In this document: positions 1-5,903 of the stretch, piece after piece
Layout of the letters: the number at the start of each line of letters is the position of its first letter
Position numbering within the stretch: the first letter of the stretch is position 1
Assembly (NCBI GenBank): GCA_016777395.1
Contig: JADHRO010000078.1
Span: 1 to 8,754 of the forward strand
Source of the DNA: Chitinophagales bacterium
GTDB taxonomy: Bacteria > Bacteroidota > Bacteroidia > Chitinophagales > UBA8649
Reading direction: 5' to 3'
DNA length: 8,754 bases
Program-made: the position numbers and the translations under genes
The notes under the pieces: model-generated
What the model was told of the DNA's origin: nothing
The model's database searches: none
Seen by the model: only the letters and a program-made list of their open reading frames with translations

Positions 1-731
1 AACTCGCCCCTTTTCACATAGCCCAAGGCACCATCTTTAGTAGCTGATCCTGGATCATCAGAATACAATAAAGCCTGAAAGCCAAAATCGCTACCCATCT
101 CAATATCCACTTTTATTTTTTGAGCCTTTTCTTTAGCGGCTTGCTTTTGTAGGATGGTAGGCTCAGCAAAAATTGCGATTTGGCCAATTTCTACTTCTGC
201 GCTAAAATAGGGTAGACTATCTTGCGGTATTTTTCCAAAAAAATCAAATACCTCCGCCGGAGAAACTGACAAATCAGCAAATACTAAGCTTTTCATTTTA
301 TCTGCAAGTAATTGCTGGTAGATGTCATCTCTAAACTCTTCCTTCAAATCAAAAATTGATTTACCATAGTACTCTTCCAATTTTTCGTTAGAACCAAACA
401 TACTTATAAAATATTCAATCCTTCTATTTAATTCGCCGTCTACTTCTTCATTAGTAGCAACCACACTGTCTCTTTGAGCCTGAACGATAAATATTTTATC
501 GACAATGAGTTGATTTAACACCTCACATTGCAGCTCCGCTATTTCCATATCATAGCCCGCTTCTTTAGCTTGTTCAAGTTGTAGGTCCAAATCTGATTTC
601 AGAATAATATTATCCTCTACTACGGCTATTATTTCCTCTATTACTTGGGCTTTGAGGGATAGGGTGGTTAAAGTAATTAAACTTAAGATTACTGAATTAA
701 TATATTTCAAAGTTATTGTTGTTTTGTGCAT
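1..731 (-). CDS. SurA-like periplasmic peptidyl-prolyl isomerase/chaperone (3' end off window)
   Basis: This is the N-terminal 243 residues of an exported SurA/PpiC-type protein; the rest lies beyond base 1. Residues 1-28 form a signal peptide (hydrophobic INSVILSLITLTTLSL, then KA|Q). Residues 30-165 read like a SurA N-terminal chaperone domain: VIEEIIAVVEDNIILKSDLD, then a helical LNQLIVDKIFIVQA segment. A parvulin domain begins near residue 178 (VEIGQIAIFAEP) and is cut just after the family-typical SDDPGSATKDGALGYVKRGE. The ATG at 731-729 directly follows an in-frame TAA (734-732), so it is the furthest upstream start possible. It overlaps the 3' end of the preceding lipoprotein gene by 35 nt. 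SurA proteins hold unfolded outer-membrane proteins in the periplasm and isomerise proline bonds. That role here is family inference, and the number of parvulin domains cannot be seen. Confidence 0.9.
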   Translation of the reverse strand, partial: MHKTTITLKYINSVILSLITLTTLSLKAQVIEEIIAVVEDNIILKSDLDLQLEQAKEAGYDMEIAELQCEVLNQLIVDKIFIVQAQRDSVVATNEEVDGELNRRIEYFISMFGSNEKLEEYYGKSIFDLKEEFRDDIYQQLLADKMKSLVFADLSVSPAEVFDFFGKIPQDSLPYFSAEVEIGQIAIFAEPTILQKQAAKEKAQKIKVDIEMGSDFGFQALLYSDDPGSATKDGALGYVKRGE

Positions 732-1497
732 TTAATAAGAGCTTTTCTCCGTGCTTGTCAATGATTTCTTTTTCTTTTTGAAATTTAAGTATGGCATAAA
801 TATCAGCAGCAATCAAATCCAAAGGTGCTGGCTCTCCTTTTTTATTCTTGCTTTCTATTCGAAATAAGCCGACCGTATTGTCGTTTCGATAAAAGCTCCT
901 GTATTTAACGGAAGTATTCCATAAATATTGGGGGATAGAAATGCTCTCTAAAACACCTTTCTCCACCCATATTGGGGCTGTTAGGCAGTTTTTAGGGTTT
1001 GCCAAACAATAACCATCCAGCGCATCATTAGCCTCTTGATTATTCAATTTGTTTAATACTATATCCACATCCAAAAGAGAATCTATTATAAAGTAACTCA
1101 ATTTGAACATGTCTTGGTCAAGGGTAAACCTTTCGAGGTTCATCTTGTAATAATTCAGGACCATTTCATCGCTGATTTTTACATTTGCTTCTGCAATCAC
1201 TTTTTGCTGATATGCGTCAATCATCAAGCTTTGCTTATAGTCCAACACCAAGTTATCTATATTTTCTGATGCTTGATTTTTCTCTGCTTCCTGCGCCCAG
1301 ACCTGTCTGATTATCCAAGCGTTGATTTGTTCTTTATTCCACAAAGTATCGCCGACGTTGTCGCTCGCTATACTTTCTAGAAACAAATAGCGATCATTAA
1401 CTCTAGCCAGTGAATTCTCTTTATTCGCATTGTTTTCTTGGCATGCAGTGAGAAGGAGCAGAATGATGGTTAATATGGCAAGGTAAGGCTTAAACAC
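697..1497 (-). CDS. Lipoprotein, degenerate SurA/PpiC-like, 266 aa
   Basis: This is a predicted lipoprotein: a hydrophobic leader ends in a lipobox, LLTA|C with Cys19, followed by a polar QENNANKEN linker. Residues 29-115 resemble the SurA N-domain layout: a short beta start (SLARVNDRYLFLESI), then helices (NKEQINAWIIRQVWAQEAEK, VLDYKQSLMIDAYQQKVIAE) and YYKMNLERF. Residues 130-215 sit where a parvulin domain would be (FKLSYFIIDS at the first strand) but lack the recognisable GxLG and GWHIIxV signatures, so isomerase activity is doubtful. Residues 224-255 form a final helix. Cys164 and Cys171 could form a disulfide. The start is GTG at 1497-1495. It abuts the upstream gene's TAA (1500-1498) in the same frame, and no other in-frame start keeps the lipoprotein signal. 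The family call rests on layout and neighbours, not strong motifs. A role as a membrane-anchored chaperone or partner of the flanking isomerases is inference. Confidence 0.82.
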   Translation of the reverse strand: MFKPYLAILTIILLLLTACQENNANKENSLARVNDRYLFLESIASDNVGDTLWNKEQINAWIIRQVWAQEAEKNQASENIDNLVLDYKQSLMIDAYQQKVIAEANVKISDEMVLNYYKMNLERFTLDQDMFKLSYFIIDSLLDVDIVLNKLNNQEANDALDGYCLANPKNCLTAPIWVEKGVLESISIPQYLWNTSVKYRSFYRNDNTVGLFRIESKNKKGEPAPLDLIAADIYAILKFQKEKEIIDKHGEKLLLNAQNNNNFEIY

Positions 1498-3444
1498 TTA
1501 TTTTATCATAGATTTAAATACCTCTTGATTGACTTCAATACTGTACTTCTGTTTTAGATTAATAATCCAATTCTTTTCCAAGTAACTCTGGTAGTCCGAA
1601 ATAACATACCCCCTAGTTTCGTTTAGCTTCTTAGGTTCTGGACCCAGGCGTGCATCTACAACTATCTTTTCATTTTTTCCATCTTCAAGCGTGTTGCTAA
1701 AAACGGTTCCAACCGCAATATCAGCAGAACCATAATTGAACTCTTCTGCCAATACTTTGCTCGATTTGGTTGTTACTTGAGTTTCTTTCTTATTTAACTT
1801 AGCTAAAATAGTCGCTGGACTCATTCCTTTATCAATGAATTTAAGTCCTTTAAGCGCTGCCTTCTCATTGTAAAAGGTATAGCTAGTGTATGCTATTCTA
1901 TCTGACCACATATAATTGGACTTATTCTCATCATAAAATTTCCTTAGGCCAGCAGTATCCATTACCGCTTTACTCCAAACTTCTCTATCCGTTAGCTCAA
2001 AGAGCAAAATGCCATCATGGTATTCTTGCATAAGATCTTTGTAATCTTCGTTTATCTCGGCTAAGTGCTTCTCTCGGTATTGTTGAATTTTCAAACTTTC
2101 GTATTTATCATACGCCCCTTTCAACAGCGCCGGTAAGACAGCTGGATTGGGAACAGCTTTTTTGACCGTCTTTTTCAGATAAACAACAAAATCTTTTTGG
2201 GTGAAAGCGTCTTCACCTATAGAAAATATGGTAGCAGTATAATCCTCTTCATTTAAGGTAAATGTGCCACTATCATAAGACTTGGCTAGGTCAAAAATAA
2301 GTTGATTTACCTGGTTTTTATCCGTAGTATAACCAAAATTCACTTTACTGTCTTGGTCATTTTTGGTTTGCGCAACATTGGATCGACTGTCTCGTGAAAT
2401 TTTACTGCCTAATCCGGCTTTTGCTTCATCAAATGTTCCTATTTCTGTTTTTGAAACTCGTTGAATGATATGCCACCCTAATGCTGTTTGCACTGGCTCA
2501 GCAAATTCACCATTTTTTTCTATCGCAAATGCAGCATCGGCAAATTCAGTTATCATTTCAGCAGTGCTTAGCTCTGGCAATTGTCCTTCCTGAAATTTAG
2601 TTTTACTGTCTTGCGAGTACTGCTTTACTGCAGTTGCAAAATCTATAACCCCCTGCATTAAGTCTTGATAGATTTGATTGGCTGTAGCTTTTGCCAAAGC
2701 TTTTTTTTCTGAAGAATCTCCCTCTTTACTTTTGATAAGGATATGGGCTGTTTTAATTTTTCCTCGCGCTGCGCGAACATCATGGACTAAGACCAAGTGA
2801 TAACCAAACTGAGTAGCTACTGGAGCTGATATTTCGCCTGCTTTGGTTTTATACAATGCATTCTCAAATGGATAAACCGTTTGAAATGCAGTAAGGTAGC
2901 CAAGTCGTCCTGAATTTTCGGCAGCTGAAGGATCTTGAGATTTTAGCTTCGCTTGCTTCGCAAAACTTGAAGCCCTTAATCCCTTGCGTATGTTCATAAT
3001 TTGCTTCAGCACAAGAGCAGAGTCTTTTGCAGACGGATAACTACTTGGCCATCTCACTAAAATATGACTAGCATCAACTTCTAATGTACTTCTATCGTAA
3101 GCCTCTTGAAGCAATGCTTCACTAACCTCTTTATCATTGGCATAATTCTTTACCAATTGCTTTTGATACGTCGATAATTCGCTTTTAATGGAACGAATAG
3201 TATCCATCTGAAGGGCCTCCGCTTCTGCAACTTTAAGTTTAAAATTAATAAACAGGTCGAGATATTCATTGAGTGAAGATTCGCTATAATCCGCTTGATT
3301 ATTAATATTATTTTTAGTATAAATTTTTTCAAATTCTGCGGTTGTGATTGCTTTACCATCTAATGTAAATAGTGTTTGAGTATCCTGAGCCGAAAGGCAA
3401 CTGACAAAAATGAGAAGAGATAAACTAAAAAAAAACTTTTTCAT
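1498..3444 (-). CDS. Periplasmic peptidyl-prolyl isomerase with two parvulin domains, 648 aa
   Basis: This is an exported PpiC/SurA-type isomerase. I place the start at ATG 3444 because a signal peptide (MKKFFFSLSLLIFVSCLSAQ) begins exactly there. The 28 codons that could extend it upstream (to 3528) are not signal-like and would cover the promoter. Cleavage after SA|Q is likely; FVSC just before it is a weak lipobox, so lipidation cannot be excluded. Residues about 22-110 are a helical SurA-like N-domain. Parvulin domain 1 spans about 123-223 (VDASHILVRW, SGRLGYLTAF, FGYHLVLVHD). Domain 2 spans about 230-332 (KTAHILIKSK, then LGWHIIQRVS); its middle, EGQLPELSTAEM, is less canonical. The remaining 310 residues are mixed helical and charged, with no motif I recognise. 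It is probably the first gene of a three-gene unit with the lipoprotein and the SurA-like protein. The likely role is folding or delivery of outer-membrane and secreted proteins. Confidence 0.92.
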   Translation of the reverse strand: MKKFFFSLSLLIFVSCLSAQDTQTLFTLDGKAITTAEFEKIYTKNNINNQADYSESSLNEYLDLFINFKLKVAEAEALQMDTIRSIKSELSTYQKQLVKNYANDKEVSEALLQEAYDRSTLEVDASHILVRWPSSYPSAKDSALVLKQIMNIRKGLRASSFAKQAKLKSQDPSAAENSGRLGYLTAFQTVYPFENALYKTKAGEISAPVATQFGYHLVLVHDVRAARGKIKTAHILIKSKEGDSSEKKALAKATANQIYQDLMQGVIDFATAVKQYSQDSKTKFQEGQLPELSTAEMITEFADAAFAIEKNGEFAEPVQTALGWHIIQRVSKTEIGTFDEAKAGLGSKISRDSRSNVAQTKNDQDSKVNFGYTTDKNQVNQLIFDLAKSYDSGTFTLNEEDYTATIFSIGEDAFTQKDFVVYLKKTVKKAVPNPAVLPALLKGAYDKYESLKIQQYREKHLAEINEDYKDLMQEYHDGILLFELTDREVWSKAVMDTAGLRKFYDENKSNYMWSDRIAYTSYTFYNEKAALKGLKFIDKGMSPATILAKLNKKETQVTTKSSKVLAEEFNYGSADIAVGTVFSNTLEDGKNEKIVVDARLGPEPKKLNETRGYVISDYQSYLEKNWIINLKQKYSIEVNQEVFKSMIK

Positions 3445-3471
3445 GCGATAAAGGTGTTGGTTACGAATCTG

Positions 3472-3479
3472 CAAATATA
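3472..3479 (-). promoter_or_regulatory. Bacteroidota-type -7 promoter element (TATATTTG)
   Basis: On the minus strand TATATTTG matches the Bacteroidota -7 consensus TAnnTTTG exactly, 27 nt before the ATG at 3444. I see no good TTTG/TTG at the expected -33 spacing; the nearest upstream TTGG is too close, at about 10 nt. If used, it gives a short leader of roughly 20 nt and makes the isomerase/lipoprotein/SurA-like genes a separate transcription unit. It also argues against starting the isomerase at 3528. Confidence 0.55.
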
Positions 3480-3530
3480 CGCTTTTACCAAGTATCTTGG
3501 ATAATAACTCGTGAAAGAAGTGGCTCAAAA

Positions 3531-3547
3531 CTGCTTCACTTAAGCAG
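3531..3547 (-). terminator. Possible intrinsic terminator after the polysaccharide/sphingomyelinase operon
   Basis: On the minus strand CTGCTT-AAGTG-AAGCAG forms a 6-bp stem with a 5-nt loop, directly followed by TTTT and preceded by AAAAT. It begins 52 nt after the TAG stop of the sphingomyelinase-like gene and lies upstream of the next promoter element, which suits a terminator. The stem is short, only half GC, and the T-run has only four bases, so it is weak. Confidence 0.4.
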
Positions 3548-3599
3548 ATTTTAATAAAATTAACATAAAGCCATGACGGATTGGATTAAGAAACTTAAG

Positions 3600-4463
3600 C
3601 TACCAACTAAACTTTGCTTTTACTGCAAGGTGGTCGCTTAGGTTTCCTTTGAGTTTTTCGACTACTGCAAGCTTGTTTGGGTTGATCCAAAGCACTTCTT
3701 TAGAGTTCATTCGTATGGAAGAGCGATTAGACCTTAAAAAAATGTAGTCAATTACACTGCTGTTTTTAGCGGTTGTAAATTTTTGAGCACTTGTGGTAGG
3801 TGGGTCAACAACATCCAATATTTCCAGCATTTCTATGTAATCCTCCTTGCTTTCTTTACTCGTATTCATATCTCCACATATGATTTGTGGAACGTTTAGC
3901 TTGGTAAAATCATCTAACAAATTTCTTATCTGTTTGTATTGCTCTTGCCGAATCCACTGAGGGCCACCTGCATTGAGGTGGGTTCCTAAAACTTGGAAAT
4001 GCTTGCCTCCAAAAGTTCCCTCCAGTAGCATTGCCCCTTTTTTAGCAAAGCAATCTGCTGCGTTACAAGCTTCGTATTGACATGTTCCCAAAACGTTTAA
4101 GGGGATTTTACTTACTACAAAAATGCCACTAGAAGTTTTCAAAGATAGTTTACTCGGATTAGCTGGCCCATATTGATATGGGAATTGGCTCTTCAACTGC
4201 TTGCTTAAAGCTCTCCTGGATGGCTTGAAAAAAGCCTCTTGAAAAACTACAATTTGGATATCACTGTTATTTAAATACGCGGCAATTTCTCCTGCTCTAG
4301 GCTTTTTATGATTTTTTGATATTTGTTTGGATAAATTAGCGATTCCAGGCAACATATACACGTTCCAACTAAGAATCGTCAACTCATCTAAGGGCATATC
4401 CTGAGCAGATGTTTTACCAAAAACCATGACCAAGGCCAGCAATAAACTAAAGGTTCTGTTCAT
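3600..4463 (-). CDS. Exported neutral-sphingomyelinase-like hydrolase (endonuclease/exonuclease/phosphatase fold), 287 aa
   Basis: This is a secreted metal-dependent phosphodiesterase of the DNase I-like fold, closest by motif to bacterial neutral sphingomyelinase/phospholipase C. Residues 1-21 form a signal peptide (TSA|Q). Expected catalytic and metal ligands are all present in order: Asn34 in LSWNVYMLPG, Glu76 in VVFQEAF, His162 in GTHLNAGG, Asp198 and Asn200 in CGDMNTS, Asp239 in VIDYIF, and Asp277-His278 in LSDHLA. SSGIFVVSK (111-119) and the Cys-containing stretch leading to DCFAKKGAML (Cys128, 133, 138) resemble sphingomyelinase family positions. The length suits the family, and the protein looks intact. 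Its ATG shares one base with the crcB stop (TAATG), so translation is probably coupled. The substrate is not proven: a sphingomyelin, ceramide-phosphate or other phospholipid headgroup is likely, and nuclease or inositol-phosphatase activity is a less likely alternative. No transmembrane anchor is seen beyond the signal. Confidence 0.85.
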   Translation of the reverse strand: MNRTFSLLLALVMVFGKTSAQDMPLDELTILSWNVYMLPGIANLSKQISKNHKKPRAGEIAAYLNNSDIQIVVFQEAFFKPSRRALSKQLKSQFPYQYGPANPSKLSLKTSSGIFVVSKIPLNVLGTCQYEACNAADCFAKKGAMLLEGTFGGKHFQVLGTHLNAGGPQWIRQEQYKQIRNLLDDFTKLNVPQIICGDMNTSKESKEDYIEMLEILDVVDPPTTSAQKFTTAKNSSVIDYIFLRSNRSSIRMNSKEVLWINPNKLAVVEKLKGNLSDHLAVKAKFSW

Positions 4464-4837
4464 TAATTTAGATTTGAGCTTAAAGAATAGCCGCCATATA
4501 ACAGCCCTACCGAAACAATAAATGAAAAGATAGCATAAAGAATAGCCATCATAATAGCTCCATTTTGGTTGAGCTTGAAACTTTCAAAAGCAAAGGTGGA
4601 GAAGGTTGAAAACCCACCGCAAAACCCAATAATTGCAAAGTATTTTAAGCCTTGCATTTCACTAAATTTATTCATGAGTAAACCAAGCAAAATACCCAAA
4701 ATGAGTGATGCAAAAATATTAGATAAAAATGTTGCTGTTGGAAATCCATTTCCCTGCCAAGGGAAAAGTTGACTTAATGCATATCGGCATACACTTCCAA
4801 TTGCCCCGCCCAAAGCTATCAAAACGACATTAAGCAT
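4463..4837 (-). CDS. crcB: Fluoride ion channel CrcB/FluC, 124 aa
   Basis: This is an inner-membrane fluoride channel that lets toxic cytoplasmic fluoride leave the cell and works as a dual-topology dimer in this family. Four membrane segments are visible (about 3-20, 34-55, 64-84, 94-116). Family signatures are present: GGAIGSVCRY (10-19, with Arg18), the pore Asn40 in TFLSNIFASLILG, and GFCGGFSTFSTF (71-82), which holds the Phe box residues Phe79 and Phe82. The usual TTFSTF appears here as STFSTF, a mild change. The length is normal and only one copy is present, which suggests a homodimer. The gene overlaps the 3' end of the upstream transferase gene by 8 nt and shares one base with the next start. 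There is therefore no room for an untranslated fluoride riboswitch directly ahead of it, and expression presumably follows the operon. Confidence 0.95.
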   Translation of the reverse strand: MLNVVLIALGGAIGSVCRYALSQLFPWQGNGFPTATFLSNIFASLILGILLGLLMNKFSEMQGLKYFAIIGFCGGFSTFSTFAFESFKLNQNGAIMMAILYAIFSFIVSVGLLYGGYSLSSNLN

Positions 4838-5894
4838 TTTGCTGATTCCTTTTTCCTTTATTATAAACGATTTGCATTATTCCAAACATGACAAAAAAGT
4901 ATACAAATACCGCAATTGTTGCATTAAAATTCCAAGGTATAATGCCTCGGTATAAACATATGGCAATACCTGAGGAAATCAAACCAAAGGCAAGAAGGAT
5001 AAGAGCCGCTTGCCTTTCGGTGAAGCCAAAAAATACCAAGTGATGAGTGATGTGGTCTTTGCCTCCTACAAAAGGTGATTGCCTTTTCATTGACCTTCGC
5101 ACGAGCACAGTCAAGGTATCCGTAAGGGGTACAATAAAAATTAAAAGCGGAAGAACAAATTGTTTAATCTGAATAATTCCTGAGGTTTCTGTTCGTTCAT
5201 TCCAAAATAGAAAAATACTTACAGTAGCAAGAAAGACACCAAGAAACTGACTGCCCGTATCACCCATATAAATTTTTGCTGGATTCCAATTATAGAATAA
5301 AAATCCCAACAGCGTACCTACTACCCCACAAATAATAAATAATAAAACGGTAAAGGTCGTAGGCATTGACAAAAGAAATAATACTGCTGAAAATAGGATC
5401 ACTATAGCCTGCGTCGTAGTTATCCCATCCATATTATCAAGCATATTGATTGAATTCATTAAACCAACAACCCAAAGAACAGTAATTAGATAATCTACTG
5501 CAAAATTTCCTGTAGCGACAATGTATAAGTTACTCACAATAAGGATAAATGCGCAAGTAAGTTGGCCTATAAACTTTACCAAGGGATTGGTATTGTATGA
5601 ATCATCTGCTAACCCAATAATAAACCCAAGCGTTGTAGCTGCAATTAATCCTAATAATTGATGGTCTTGAAAAATATCGAGGCGAGCGGAAGGTATGAAA
5701 CCAGATGCAGCAACGGCAATCAAAAAAACTACAAAGAAAGATAATCCCCCCAAAGAGGGTTTTATATCATTAGACCAACGAACTTGGTTTAACTCAAAGT
5801 TGTTTCTAACTCCTAAAGATTTTGAGAATTTTAATAAAAGCCCGTTCATCATGAATGATAAGACTAAGCAGAATACAAAAATCAGAATATGCAT
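4830..5894 (-). CDS. WecA/MraY-family polyprenyl-phosphate sugar-1-phosphate transferase, 354 aa
   Basis: This is an integral membrane enzyme that transfers a sugar-1-phosphate (often GlcNAc-1-P) from a UDP-sugar to undecaprenyl phosphate, the first committed step of surface polysaccharide assembly. Hydrophobic segments run the whole length, about ten or eleven in all. Conserved family sites are intact: KPSLGG (45-50), GLADD with Asp97-Asp98, NSINMLDNMDG (147-157, with Asp153 and Asp156), the nucleophile-region GDTGS (211-215, with Asp212), PLTDT (256-260), and the cytoplasmic His motif DHITHHL (280-286). It starts 9 nt after the Wzc-like gene's stop. The position next to wza/wzc-like genes favours a WecA/WbpL-type initiating transferase for capsule or O-polysaccharide over the peptidoglycan enzyme MraY, which sits in the cell-wall cluster. 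The exact sugar substrate cannot be read from the sequence. Confidence 0.9.
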   Translation of the reverse strand: MHILIFVFCLVLSFMMNGLLLKFSKSLGVRNNFELNQVRWSNDIKPSLGGLSFFVVFLIAVAASGFIPSARLDIFQDHQLLGLIAATTLGFIIGLADDSYNTNPLVKFIGQLTCAFILIVSNLYIVATGNFAVDYLITVLWVVGLMNSINMLDNMDGITTTQAIVILFSAVLFLLSMPTTFTVLLFIICGVVGTLLGFLFYNWNPAKIYMGDTGSQFLGVFLATVSIFLFWNERTETSGIIQIKQFVLPLLIFIVPLTDTLTVLVRRSMKRQSPFVGGKDHITHHLVFFGFTERQAALILLAFGLISSGIAICLYRGIIPWNFNATIAVFVYFFVMFGIMQIVYNKGKRNQQNA

Positions 5895-5903
5895 AATGAA
5901 GTG

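Noticed and set aside
3150..3359. 69-codon minus-strand open frame within the isomerase gene
   Set aside because: It is an out-of-frame reading of the N-terminal region of a well-supported gene, Lys/Ile-rich with no domain features.
3385..3444. Lipoprotein assignment for the double-parvulin isomerase
   Set aside because: FVSC is only a weak lipobox (Phe at -3), and the SAQ site a few residues later fits ordinary signal peptidase cleavage better, though it is not excluded.
4569..4772. Plus-strand 67-codon open frame opposite crcB
   Set aside because: It is antisense to the conserved CrcB motifs, and its Pro/Lys-rich composition reflects the complement of hydrophobic codons.
4838..4960. Possible fluoride riboswitch ahead of crcB
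   Set aside because: The region upstream of crcB is coding sequence of the transferase gene, with an 8-nt gene overlap, leaving no leader RNA; I saw no riboswitch-like structure.
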